DNA from: an uncultured Acidimicrobiales bacterium
Lineage (GTDB): Bacteria > Actinomycetota > Acidimicrobiia > Acidimicrobiales > SHLQ01
Length of the DNA: 64,000 nucleotides
Assembly: GCA_938041035.1 (NCBI GenBank)
Contig: CALHYX010000056.1
Span: forward strand, 1-64,000
Direction of reading: 5' to 3'
Part shown: in pieces, positions 10,101-17,833 of the stretch
Layout of the letters: the number at the start of each line of letters is the position of its first letter
Numbering within the stretch: position 1 is the first letter of the stretch
The notes under the pieces: generated by a model
The model's input: only the letters and a program-made list of their open reading frames with translations
Database searches by the model: none
Told to the model about the DNA's origin: nothing
Translations under genes and position numbers: made by a program

Positions 10101-10999
10101 GCCCGCAGCCTTTCGGCTTCGGCTTGGGTGGTGGCCCGTAGCTCTTCGGCTTCGGCTTGGGCGGCGGCGCGTAGGGCGGCGGCGTCGGCTTCGGCTTGGG
10201 TGCGGAGAGCTTGCGCGGCGGCTTCGGCTTCGGAACGGGATTCCTCGCTGGCCTTCGAGCGAATTCGGCTCGCTTCGTCGGTGACTTCGGTGCGAATGCG
10301 CGCCGCGTCGGCGTCGGCGTCGGTGCGCGCGCTCGCCCGGATGCGTTCGGCTTCGGCCTGGGCGTCGGTGACGATTCGGTCGGCTTCGGCCTGAGCACTT
10401 TGCGTGAGCCGGTCGGCCTCGGCGGCCGCTTCGGCCTGCACGTGCTCGGTGAGCCGGTTGGCTGCGGCTTCGGCATCGCCGCGGATTCGATCGGCGTCGG
10501 CGCGGGCCGCGCCGGTCAGCGCCGCGGCCTGGGTCGCGTCGACGGCGGGCGCTTCGGTGCGGAGCTTGGCGGCGCTCGCGCGAGCTTCGGCACGGATGGC
10601 GTCGGCGGCGGTGTGGGCCTCGTCGAGAATCGACGCGTACTCGGCCATGGCCTCGGCGCGCGACGCAACCGCCTCGGCGGCGGGAACCGCGGGGGCGGCC
10701 TCGGCGGCCTGGCGCAGTTCGTTGATCTCGGCGGCGGCGGCGCCGCGGATGGCGTTGGCTTCGGCGACGGCATCGGCTCGAACCCGGTCGGCCTCGGCGG
10801 CCGCTTCGGAGCGAATGCGTTCGGCCTCGGTGGCCGCGTCGGCCGCTTCGGTGGTGTCGCCCGCAGCGTCCTCCGGTGCCAGGACCCGCATCTGCTCGGC
10901 GACCTGCTTGAGGAAGGCGCGGACTTCGGAGCGGTCATACCCGCCGCGCTTGGCTACCTGAAACTCTCGAGCTTCGATATGTTCGGGCCGGTTGGCCAT
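7181..10999 (-). CDS. Giant DivIVA-domain coiled-coil protein (polar scaffold type)
   Basis: The 1272-residue protein opens with a DivIVA-like N-terminus (EAREFQVAKRGGYDRSEVRA, residues 9-28). A near-continuous Ala/Glu/Arg/Gln-rich coiled coil follows from about 60 to 1180. Much of it has an 11-residue period (units such as AAAQAEAEELR, ATTQAEAERLR), that is hendecads mixed with heptads. The last 80 residues are Pro/Thr-rich and end in an acidic tail (ELADWVKDALTPKDDDPENG). Streptomyces Scy and FilP and other large actinobacterial coiled coils that organise cell poles have a similar build, so a cytoskeletal or polar-growth role is inferred. No membrane segment or catalytic motif is visible. 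The gene stands alone, diverging from the epimerase gene. Confidence 0.75.
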   Translation of the reverse strand: MANRPEHIEAREFQVAKRGGYDRSEVRAFLKQVAEQMRVLAPEDAAGDTTEAADAATEAERIRSEAAAEADRVRADAVAEANAIRGAAAAEINELRQAAEAAPAVPAAEAVASRAEAMAEYASILDEAHTAADAIRAEARASAAKLRTEAPAVDATQAAALTGAARADADRIRGDAEAAANRLTEHVQAEAAAEADRLTQSAQAEADRIVTDAQAEAERIRASARTDADADAARIRTEVTDEASRIRSKASEESRSEAEAAAQALRTQAEADAAALRAAAQAEAEELRATTQAEAERLRANSQAELDAEAARLRAAAQTEAEATAQSLRTQAEADAAALRAAAQTEAEELRATTQAELDAQRAAAEAEAARLVVDAEDQTKGLRSSAQAKADRLVAEASTRATAAAEAEAEAIKNAATAAADKMRIDAAAEAEQLRTDAHARIEATAKADVDRRLAEAQAEATRITTEADTEAARLANEAQTRADELLSNTRFEIESLRTTAISDADATRAKAEADAAEMLAGIEARIADAEASESRLAEVAQAQTQAQLNAAAEVEEARATAERLAATAAIEADQIRNAARSDAEANRESARLEAVQVTNDAADTAEQIRRDAQAEAARLRTEARSSTEQLTTEARTEAEQLLASARLEAEELRRNTHAELAQLREDSNKTVAELEAESAANAARRDQTAASLAEAEAIRTEAARLHAEAGTAKAEAQAAVEQATAERDRVIAEAHTAAIKAKAEADRLLAEAHAAAEKHRTAVDLEIEQLKHEVINSAALTQTEQERIAEDRRKVLAEAEELLTRAQVEAATIRAQSEADAEHARLLAEVEQRDRSAELDRREASLSEAAEQHAAELASLSAVRDEVSTERAQLIQLQAQVKGLQDEAVALRTTAEQESRAAQQRLDAQTTELRSERAELDALRSEVEAQKAANERQQSAAVELQQQAESLRTSATAERSAAVSEAARLRGQAESSLAAAQRVQREAEAEADRVIAEARTEADALNSEVRATLDSANAAAEGVQDEARDVLQRAQAQADALRTEAERMTNEVGRIHADAAATADRLVTERETLVREAAHLRDQAAGILASAHDKTEQLQHDAAARVAASEAASEQQRRELMAEAEQRLDALRATERDLQARLSQLARSLETALAPIANRPVSVFDDDRRLAPPVAAPPAPAAPTSPPGITAPGGLTIDLRSEGDAAGPDAPHEPVEPTEPTEPVEASTNPTPPAPASETAQVPLEREEADELADWVKDALTPKDDDPENG
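9941..10234. repeat. Direct repeat inside the coiled-coil gene, 189-bp spacing
   Basis: About 105 bp starting at 9941 are repeated with few changes starting at 10130. The offset is 189 bp, exactly 63 codons, so the reading frame and coiled coil continue through both copies (protein segments LRTQAEADAAALRAA and LRATTQAE appear twice). This looks like an in-frame duplication within the coiled coil. Confidence 0.7.
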
Positions 11000-11159
11000 A
11001 CTGCCGTTACCTATCCTGGTAGTCCGTCGCGGGACCGATCTGATCCCTGAACAACACCCGAGAACATCGGGAGCCCTTCACTGCACAACGGTATATCTCG
11101 CTACTTCTCGACTCAACGGGGCCGTTTGGCCCATCCGCTTTTCACCCTGAGGAACCGAA

Positions 11160-11573
11160 ATGACTACGTCCCTGCTCACCGAAATCGATCACGTCGCCAT
11201 CGCCGTGCACGATCTCGAGGCCGCCATCTCGTACTACCAGAGCGCTTTCGGTGCCACGGTTCACCACCGCGAGATTGTCGAAAGTGACGGGGTCGAGGAG
11301 GCGTTGCTCGCCGTCGCCGACAGCTACATCCAGCTCACGACCGCCACCCGGGACGATTCCCCGATCGCCACCTTTCTCGCCAAGCGGGGCGAAGGCATGC
11401 ACCACATTGGCTATCGGGTCGATGACTGCGCCGAGGCGTTGGCGGCGGTCGTCGCGGCCGGCGGCCGCGCCATCGATGAGGCACCGCGACCCGGTTCGCG
11501 CGGCACGACCGTGGCCTTCGTCCATCCGAAGGGTTCGTTCGGAACGCTGATCGAACTCGTCCAGGAGAACTAG
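11160..11573 (+). CDS. mce: Methylmalonyl-CoA epimerase
   Basis: This 137-residue vicinal-oxygen-chelate protein would convert (S)- to (R)-methylmalonyl-CoA in propionate and odd-chain fatty acid catabolism. It begins LTEIDHVAIAVHDLEAAISY and contains GEGMHHIGYRVDD and GSFGTLIELVQ. These carry the two His and the terminal Glu expected as metal ligands. The length is typical. The ATG at 11160 follows a GAGGA Shine-Dalgarno sequence. The acyl-CoA carboxylase genes at 19.9-21.7 kb act in the same pathway but are not in its operon. Ethylmalonyl-CoA may also be a substrate in this family. Confidence 0.88.
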   Translation: MTTSLLTEIDHVAIAVHDLEAAISYYQSAFGATVHHREIVESDGVEEALLAVADSYIQLTTATRDDSPIATFLAKRGEGMHHIGYRVDDCAEALAAVVAAGGRAIDEAPRPGSRGTTVAFVHPKGSFGTLIELVQEN

Positions 11574-11643
11574 GCCGGGGCTCCTTCGCCAGTCCGGTTC
11601 GCTGGTCCGCCGATCGAACCGGCAGGGGAGCGGTCGGCCGTCG

Positions 11644-12303
11644 TCAGTGCGCGAGCCGGTCGAGCCCGTCGGGGTCGAGCACGGTGATGCGCCGCCGCCC
11701 GAGTTCGACCATGTCGTTCTCGACGGCCTTTTGCAGCGCGCGATTCGCGGTCGGGCGGGTCGTGCCCGCCATCGCGGCGAGGTCCTCCTGGGTGAACCGA
11801 ATGTCGATGGGCGCCTCGGCGCCTTCGCCCCCCACGAGCTGGGCCAGATCGAGCAGTCGTCGCAGCACCCGCTTGTCCGCGGGCACGTACCGTGCCTCCT
11901 CGAGCAGTTCGAGCAACGAACGAATGCGGTCGGCGACCACCGCGGTCAGGGCCCGATCCACGGCGGCGTGTTTCTCGCGCACCTCGGCGACCTCGTCGGC
12001 CGACAAGCTCAGCAACTCGCTGGGCTCCAGGGCGACGATGGTGGCCGAACGGCGGTCCTGGCCTTCGAGCAGGATGATCTCACCGATGACATCACCAGGG
12101 CCCATCACCGAAAGGGCGGATTCATCGCCGTCGATGGTGATGACGCGCGCGAGCAGAAACCCCTTGGCGACCAGGTAGAGACGGTCGCCGAGGTCGCCCT
12201 CGTGAAAGACGATCTCGTTGCGACGAAATTTCCGTCGAACCATCCGCCGATGAACGTCGCGCCTGTCCTCTTCGGACAAGGCGCTGAGAAAGCCCCATTG
12301 CAC
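11644..12303 (-). CDS. Crp/Fnr family transcriptional regulator
   Basis: The 219-residue protein has a cyclic-nucleotide-binding-type beta-roll (residues about 20-115; FRRNEIVFHEGDLGDRLYLV and GDVIGEIILLEGQDRRSATI), a long dimer helix, and a C-terminal winged helix (RFTQEDLAAMAGTTRPTANR). The RxSAT segment resembles the cAMP-binding signature of Crp, so a nucleotide ligand is possible. No Fnr-type cysteine cluster is seen. The GTG start at 12303 follows TACCAT by 7 nt with no Shine-Dalgarno sequence, fitting a leaderless transcript. Targets cannot be told from the window. Confidence 0.87.
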   Translation of the reverse strand: MQWGFLSALSEEDRRDVHRRMVRRKFRRNEIVFHEGDLGDRLYLVAKGFLLARVITIDGDESALSVMGPGDVIGEIILLEGQDRRSATIVALEPSELLSLSADEVAEVREKHAAVDRALTAVVADRIRSLLELLEEARYVPADKRVLRRLLDLAQLVGGEGAEAPIDIRFTQEDLAAMAGTTRPTANRALQKAVENDMVELGRRRITVLDPDGLDRLAH

Positions 12304-12397
12304 GAAGCCGATGGTAGGGGCTTTTGCGCTGGTCGTCCCAAAACTCTGCTTCGGTACCGGTGGGCGCCGCGTGGTTCCGGGGCTCTAGCGTGGCGCG

Positions 12398-13270
12398 ATG
12401 GACGTTCACCTGATCGATGGCACCTACGAATTGTTCCGCTACCACTTCGCCGTGCCGTCGCACCTCGATGCCGATGGTCGCGAGGTTGGCGCCACCCGCG
12501 GGGTGCTCGGGTCGATGATCGGCATGCTCGAAGAGGGAGCCACCCACATCGGTATCGCCACCGATCACGTGATCGAATCGTTCCGCAACGAACTGTGGGA
12601 CGACTACAAGGACGGTTCGGGCGTCGATCCGGACATCGCCAACCAGTTCGGCCTGCTCGAAGACGTGCTCGCCGCCGCCGGTTTCTGCGTCTGGCCGATG
12701 GTGGAGGTCGAAGCCGACGATGGCCTCGGCGCCGCGGCCGTCAAGGCCGCCGCCCTCGCCGAGGTCGACCAGGTGCTGATCTGCACGCCGGACAAAGACC
12801 TCGCCCAGTGCGTCGACGACGACGCCGCGATCGCCCAGTACGACCGGCGCAAGCGCCTCCTCTATGACCGGGCCGGCGTGGTGGAGAAGTTCGGTGTGGC
12901 TCCGGAGTCGATTCCCGACTATCTCGGGCTCGTTGGAGATACCGCAGATGGATTCCCCGGATTGCCCGGCTGGGGCGCCAAGTCGGCCGCCACGTTGTTG
13001 TCCCGGTACGTCCACATCGAAGCCATCCCACCCTCGGTCGACGATTGGGACGTCAAGGTGCGCGGCGGCGCCAAGCTCGCCACCACCCTGCGGGAGAACC
13101 TCGACCTCGCCCTCCTGTTCCGCCGCATCGCCACCATCGAGCTCGACGCCACCACCTTCACCGATCTCGACGAGCTGCGATGGACCGGCCCAACCGCGGA
13201 GTTCGAAGCCCTCGCCGAGTCGATCGATGCCGACTCCGCCCTGCGCCGCATCGCCGCGCTGGCCACCTAG
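12398..13270 (+). CDS. 5'-3' exonuclease (FEN/PIN-like fold)
   Basis: The 290-residue protein matches the stand-alone 5'-3' exonuclease domain related to DNA polymerase I N-termini. It shows MDVHLIDGTYELFRYHF, the acidic pairs VEVEADDGLGAAA and CTPDKDLAQ, and the helix-3-turn-helix region DYLGLVGDTADGFPGLPGWG that binds the 5' flap. These Asp residues are the two-metal site. The start at 12398 follows TAGCGT by 6 nt, probably leaderless. It converges on the LigC-type ligase gene with a 7-bp gap, a repair-themed neighbour, though they are on opposite strands. Confidence 0.87.
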   Translation: MDVHLIDGTYELFRYHFAVPSHLDADGREVGATRGVLGSMIGMLEEGATHIGIATDHVIESFRNELWDDYKDGSGVDPDIANQFGLLEDVLAAAGFCVWPMVEVEADDGLGAAAVKAAALAEVDQVLICTPDKDLAQCVDDDAAIAQYDRRKRLLYDRAGVVEKFGVAPESIPDYLGLVGDTADGFPGLPGWGAKSAATLLSRYVHIEAIPPSVDDWDVKVRGGAKLATTLRENLDLALLFRRIATIELDATTFTDLDELRWTGPTAEFEALAESIDADSALRRIAALAT

Positions 13271-13277
13271 CGATCGG

Positions 13278-14375
13278 CTACAGCGAGCTCGAGGCCTTGA
13301 ACACCTCGCCGAGCGCGAACGGCTCGACCACTTCCAGCTGGGTCATCGAGCACGATGACGCCTCCCGGTCGGGCCGCCACCGCAGGAATCGGGTGGTGCC
13401 GCGGAAGCGGCCGTCGGTGACCTGGACGTATTTGATTTCGGCGACGAGCTCCGGGCGCAGGGGAACCCACGAGTGGTCGCGGCCGTCGGCTCCGCTCCAC
13501 CGGTTCGGGGCGCCGGGCATCCGCCCATCGACGTGGGCCTCGGCTTCGAGCCACGCCGACCACGGATGCTCGGAGATGTCATCGAGCACGTGCGGCGCCA
13601 ACTCCTCGGCGAACTCGACCCGCCGTTTGGCGGTAAAGCTGGCCGCCACGCCGAGATGTTGGAGCCCGCCGTCCTCGCCGTGAAGGGCGAGGAGTAGCGA
13701 ACCGACTCCGTCGCCGCTCTTGTGGACGCGGTACCCCGCCACAACACAGTCGGCCGTGCGGGCGTGCTTAAGCTTGAACTGGGTGCGCTTGTCGCGCACG
13801 TAGGGCGCGTCCGCCGGCTTCAGGATGAGCCCGTCGAGCCCCGCGCCCTCGAAGTCGTCGAACCAGGTTTGGGCGACCGCCCGATCCCGGGTGGCCGGGG
13901 TAAGCCGGATCGGTTCGACGAAGTCACCGGCGAACGACTCCAGCGCGCGTCGTCGTTCCTGAAACGGTCGCTCGGAGAAGTCGTCGTCACCGAGGGCCAG
14001 GAGGTCGAACGCCACCACCGCTGCCGGGGTCTCCTCGGCGAGCTTGTTCACCCGCGACTCGGCCGGATGGATCCGCTGCTGCAACGCGTTGAAGTCGAGA
14101 TGGTCACCGCTGGCGACGATCAGCTCGGCATCGACCACACACCGATCGGGTAGCGATGCCCGAAGCGGGTCGAGCAGCTCGGGAAAGTAGCGGGTGAGCG
14201 GCTTCTCGTTGCGGCTGCCGAGGACGATCTCGTCGCCGTCGCGAAAAACGATGCAGCGGAAGCCGTCCCACTTCGGTTCGAAGATCACGTCCGCATCGGG
14301 GAGGGCGGTCGCGGCGTCCGCGTCGATCGCCTTGGCGAGCATCGGTTTCACGGGTGGCATCACCGGGAGGTCCAT
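13278..14375 (-). CDS. ligC: ATP-dependent DNA ligase, LigC type
   Basis: The protein is 365 residues from ATG 14375, chosen because GAGGAG lies 6 nt upstream; an ATG at 14381 touches the Shine-Dalgarno sequence and is unlikely. Its beginning (MDLPVMPPVKPMLAKAI) is typical of actinobacterial LigC. Motif I is EPKWDGFR with K35 as the adenylated lysine. ELIVASGDHLDFNALQQR, DGLILKPADAPYV and FKLKHARTADCVV provide later nucleotidyltransferase motifs, followed by an OB-fold domain. It would seal nicks in repair and is separate from the replicative NAD-dependent ligase. An SGNH hydrolase gene precedes it by 58 bp on the same strand. Confidence 0.88.
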   Translation of the reverse strand: MDLPVMPPVKPMLAKAIDADAATALPDADVIFEPKWDGFRCIVFRDGDEIVLGSRNEKPLTRYFPELLDPLRASLPDRCVVDAELIVASGDHLDFNALQQRIHPAESRVNKLAEETPAAVVAFDLLALGDDDFSERPFQERRRALESFAGDFVEPIRLTPATRDRAVAQTWFDDFEGAGLDGLILKPADAPYVRDKRTQFKLKHARTADCVVAGYRVHKSGDGVGSLLLALHGEDGGLQHLGVAASFTAKRRVEFAEELAPHVLDDISEHPWSAWLEAEAHVDGRMPGAPNRWSGADGRDHSWVPLRPELVAEIKYVQVTDGRFRGTTRFLRWRPDREASSCSMTQLEVVEPFALGEVFKASSSL

Positions 14376-14433
14376 ACCCATCTCCTCTTCTGCCTGCCCA
14401 TTTCTAGCCCTCTTTGGAGGGAATGGCCGAAGA

Positions 14434-15132
14434 CTAGGGGATGAGGGCGGCGGTGAACGCTTTGCTCCACGCTTGATAGCCGAGGTCGTTGGGGTGAAAG
14501 CGATCCGGGGCCAGGGCATGGCGCGACAGCGCGGCCAGCGGGGCGACATCGGCGACCGTGATCGCATGCTCTTCGGCCACCCGGCGCACCCGTCGGTTGA
14601 ACGAACGGGCGATCAGGCTCGCCCCATCGGGAATCGTCGCGAGCACGACCTCGCCGCCGGCGGCGGCGGTAGCGAGCGCGTCGGCCATCGCGGCCAAGTC
14701 ACGTGTCGCTCGCCCGAACCGAGCGCTCTTGAACAGATCGTTGCTGCCCGCCGTGCACGTGATCACATCGGGGGCGACCCCGAGCGAGCCCAAGGCGGGC
14801 ATTTGGTGCTCGGTGACATCGCGCAGTCGGGCGCCGGTGACCGACAGGTTGATCAACCGGGTCGGATCCGGACCCAACGCCGCGTCGGCGACGAGTCGCA
14901 TCGGCCAGGTGGTCGCCAACGTCGCCGCGCCAATGCCCTGGCTCAGCGAGTCGCCGACCGCAACGATCAGCCGGTCGGTCGGCTTGAGCGATTCGAGGAC
15001 GGCGGAGTTGTGCTGGATCCAGGCCGCCTCGAACTCGTCGATCTGGGCGCGGACCGTTCGTACCCCACTCGAGAACCACGACGCGACGCGCAGCGCCCGG
15101 CCCTCGCTTCGTTGGGTTTCAACGGCGGTCAT
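14434..15132 (-). CDS. SGNH/GDSL-family hydrolase
   Basis: The start is ATG 15132, with AAGGGG just upstream, giving 232 residues. Block I is IVAVGDSLSQGIGAA (the GDS serine), block III is TAGSND (Asn of the oxyanion hole), and block V is DRFHPNDLGYQAW (catalytic Asp/His as DxxH). A first Gly block is near LSVTGARL. No signal peptide is present, so it is probably intracellular. The substrate is unknown; esterase or lysophospholipase activity is the family default. It probably shares a transcript with ligC downstream. Confidence 0.84.
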   Translation of the reverse strand: MTAVETQRSEGRALRVASWFSSGVRTVRAQIDEFEAAWIQHNSAVLESLKPTDRLIVAVGDSLSQGIGAATLATTWPMRLVADAALGPDPTRLINLSVTGARLRDVTEHQMPALGSLGVAPDVITCTAGSNDLFKSARFGRATRDLAAMADALATAAAGGEVVLATIPDGASLIARSFNRRVRRVAEEHAITVADVAPLAALSRHALAPDRFHPNDLGYQAWSKAFTAALIP

Positions 15133-15283
15133 ACCCCTTCGTCGACCACCCCGGCGGCGCGCTGAAGCAAGGCGGGAAAAGCCGGTCGCAAGGACCGGGC
15201 GGATCGAGGATCGGAGGAACCCGAGCGAAGCGACGCGGCGCGCCCGTCTTGCCCGGTGGGGTTGGCGCGACAACGATGCAGCC

Positions 15284-16420
15284 ATGTCCGAAGAGATCAC
15301 TCCGTTCACCATCGCCGTCGACGACGCCGACCTCACCGACCTCGCCGATCGACTGGCTCGCACCCGCTGGCCCGAGGCCGAAGCGGTGAGCGACTGGTCG
15401 CAGGGCATTCCGCTGTCCTACACCCAGGAGGTCGCGGAGTACTGGCGAACCACCTACGACTGGCGCGCTCGCGAAGCGCACTACAACCAGTTCGATCACT
15501 TCCGCACCCCGATCGACGGGCTCGGCATCCACTTCATTCATCAACGTTCGCCCCACGAGGACGCCCGGCCCCTGATCATGACCCACGGCTGGCCCGGCTC
15601 CGTCGTCGAGTTTCACAAGGTCATCGGTCCGCTCACCGACCCGACGGCGCACGGCGGCGATGCCGCCGATGCCTTCCACGTGGTGTGCCCGTCGCTTCCC
15701 GGTTACGGGTTCAGCGACAAGCCGGCCACGTCGGGCACCGGCGTCGAACAGATCGCGACGATGTGGGACACGCTCATGGGGCGCCTCGGGTACGAGTCCT
15801 ACCTGGCGCAGGGCGGGGACTGGGGTTCGGCCGTGACGTCGTTCATCGGTATCCAGAACCTCGGTCGCTGCACGGCGATTCACACCAACATGCCGGTGGC
15901 CGGACCAAACCCGGAGATGCTCGAGGACATGACGCCACAGGAACAGTCGGCGATGGAGGCCTTTGCCCACTACGACCAGTGGGATTCGGGCTATTCCAAG
16001 CAGCAGAGCACCCGACCGCAGACCCTCGGATACGGTCTCGTCGACTCACCCGCCGGTCAGCTGGCGTGGATCCTCGAGAAGTTCTGGGCGTGGACCGACT
16101 GCGACGGACATCCGGAGAACGCACTGTCGCGCGACGAACTGCTCGACAACGTGATGATGTACTGGCTCACGGCCACCGCCGCGTCGTCGGCTCGGCTGTA
16201 CTGGGAGAGCTTTGCCAACTTCGGTTCGGGAACCGTCGACATTCCGACCGGGTGCAGCCAGTATCCCAAGGAGATCATCCGGCCGAGTCGCCGATGGGCC
16301 GAGAGCCGCTACAGCAACATTGTGTACTGGAACGAACTGGAACGCGGCGGCCACTTCGCGGCGTTCGAGCAACCGGAGACCTTCGTCGACGAGATCCGCG
16401 CGTTCGCCCGGCTGGTCTGA
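15284..16420 (+). CDS. Epoxide hydrolase, microsomal/juvenile-hormone type
   Basis: The 378-residue alpha/beta hydrolase starts with an epoxide-hydrolase N-terminal domain (TPFTIAVDDADLTDLADRLA). Residues 101-106 HGWPGS supply the oxyanion loop, GGDWG puts the nucleophile at D179, Y306 is a possible lid tyrosine and H357 in RGGHFAAFEQP the base. It would open epoxides to diols through an ester intermediate. ATG 15284 is used although no strong Shine-Dalgarno sequence is visible. It is divergent from the SGNH hydrolase gene and ends 9 bp from the stop of the LOG-family gene. Confidence 0.87.
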   Translation: MSEEITPFTIAVDDADLTDLADRLARTRWPEAEAVSDWSQGIPLSYTQEVAEYWRTTYDWRAREAHYNQFDHFRTPIDGLGIHFIHQRSPHEDARPLIMTHGWPGSVVEFHKVIGPLTDPTAHGGDAADAFHVVCPSLPGYGFSDKPATSGTGVEQIATMWDTLMGRLGYESYLAQGGDWGSAVTSFIGIQNLGRCTAIHTNMPVAGPNPEMLEDMTPQEQSAMEAFAHYDQWDSGYSKQQSTRPQTLGYGLVDSPAGQLAWILEKFWAWTDCDGHPENALSRDELLDNVMMYWLTATAASSARLYWESFANFGSGTVDIPTGCSQYPKEIIRPSRRWAESRYSNIVYWNELERGGHFAAFEQPETFVDEIRAFARLV

Positions 16421-16429
16421 CCCGCCGGG

Positions 16430-17005
16430 TCAGGAATCCCACTTGGGCTGGTGGTCGAACGCGTCGGTTCGGAGCCGGTGCAGGAGCTGCTCGGCGTCGG
16501 TGTCGTGGGCGAGCAGAGCGCGGTTGTCGGGCCGCAACAAACCATCGGTGACGCCGCGATCGAAGAAGGCCAGCAGCCCGTCGAAGTAGCCGTCGACGTT
16601 GAGCAGGCCCACGGGCTTGTCGTGGTAGCCGAGTTGGCCCCAGGTCGTGATCTCGGCCAGCTCGTCGACCGTGCCGAACCCGCCGGGGAGCGCCACGAAG
16701 GCGTCGCTGCGCTCGTACATCACCGCTTTGCGCTGATGCATGTCCGGGGCGACCACCAACTCGGTGAGTCCGGGGTGGGCCCGCTCGGTGGCGATGATCT
16801 CGGGAATCACCCCGAGCACGTCACCCCCGCCGGCCAGCACGGCGTCGGCCAGGGTGCCCATCAACCCGGTTGAGCTTCCGCCGTACACCAGACCGATGCC
16901 CTCGGCGGCCAGAAGGCGACCGAACGCGTCGGTCGCCCTGGTGATGGCCGGGTTCTGACCGGCCGACGAGGCGCAGAAAACGCAGAGCTTGTGTATCGAA
17001 CGCAT
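16430..17005 (-). CDS. LOG-family (TIGR00730) Rossmann-fold protein
   Basis: The 191-residue protein has GLVYGGSSTGLMGTLADAVL and the PGGFGTVDE signature at about residues 106-114. These are the family's nucleotide-binding and catalytic motifs. Characterised members release free cytokinin-like bases from nucleoside 5'-monophosphates; in bacteria many are of unknown role. The ATG at 17005 follows TAGGTT by 6 nt, probably leaderless, and faces the similarly leaderless DinB-type gene 49 bp away. Confidence 0.87.
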   Translation of the reverse strand: MRSIHKLCVFCASSAGQNPAITRATDAFGRLLAAEGIGLVYGGSSTGLMGTLADAVLAGGGDVLGVIPEIIATERAHPGLTELVVAPDMHQRKAVMYERSDAFVALPGGFGTVDELAEITTWGQLGYHDKPVGLLNVDGYFDGLLAFFDRGVTDGLLRPDNRALLAHDTDAEQLLHRLRTDAFDHQPKWDS

Positions 17006-17053
17006 CGGACAAACCTAGGGCCGACTCGCGCCGCCACAAGTAGAGTTTCGGCC

Positions 17054-17722
17054 ATGACCGAACCGGCATCGTCAGGCGAAGAGCTACGAACCGAAGACGA
17101 GATGTTTGCCGCCGTCGCGGTCGAGCGCCGCCGCGTCGCCGATGTGTTGGAGACCCTGAAGCCCCAACAGCTCGACACGCCGAGCCTCTGCGGCGAATGG
17201 ACCGTGCGCGAGGTCGCGGGTCACCTGCTCACCGGCTTTGAAGTGTCGACTCTGGCGATGGCCAAAGCCATGGTGACCAATCGCGGCAACTTCAACCGGG
17301 CCAACACCCACTTCGCCCGCCGGCTCGGGTCGCGCGACATCACCGACATCGTCGCCACCCTGCGGGCGAACGCGGAGCACCGGTTTACGCCACCCGGCGC
17401 CGGCGCCGAGGCCCCCCTCGGCGACATCGTGCTGCACGGCCAGGACATGTTTCGCCCGCTCGGGATCGAACATTCGGTCGCCGAGGATCGAGTGCGGGTG
17501 ATCCTCGATCGCACGTGGAGCCCCGCGACGCGGGTGCTCGTCCCGCGCAAACGCCTCCGCGACCTCACCTTCGTGGCCGACGACTTCGATTGGCGGCGCG
17601 GCACCGGCGCCGAAGTGACCGGACCGGGACTCTCGCTGGCGATGGCGCTGTGGGGCCGGGCCGCGGGTCTCGACCAGTTGTCCGGTGCGGGTAAACCCGT
17701 CCTGGCCGCCCGCCTCAGCTGA
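17054..17722 (+). CDS. DinB-fold, mycothiol-dependent maleylpyruvate isomerase family protein
   Basis: The 222-residue four-helix protein contains the typical TPSLCGEWTVREVAGHLLTG segment, and HGQDMFRPLG later provides the third metal ligand. The family uses a metal site and mycothiol for isomerisation or thiol transfer; most members have unknown substrates. The ATG at 17054 lies 7 nt after TAGAGT without a Shine-Dalgarno sequence. Two more members lie at 36.6-37.2 kb and 42.5-43.1 kb. Confidence 0.8.
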   Translation: MTEPASSGEELRTEDEMFAAVAVERRRVADVLETLKPQQLDTPSLCGEWTVREVAGHLLTGFEVSTLAMAKAMVTNRGNFNRANTHFARRLGSRDITDIVATLRANAEHRFTPPGAGAEAPLGDIVLHGQDMFRPLGIEHSVAEDRVRVILDRTWSPATRVLVPRKRLRDLTFVADDFDWRRGTGAEVTGPGLSLAMALWGRAAGLDQLSGAGKPVLAARLS

Positions 17723-17833
17723 ACCCTCCGGAAACGCGCGGTCTCTCTTCCTGGCTGTCACGCCTGCCCTCGGTGACCGGGCCGACCGGTGGACCGTTGC
17801 TACGGTTTGGCGTTCGCAACCCCGGGGGTAACC

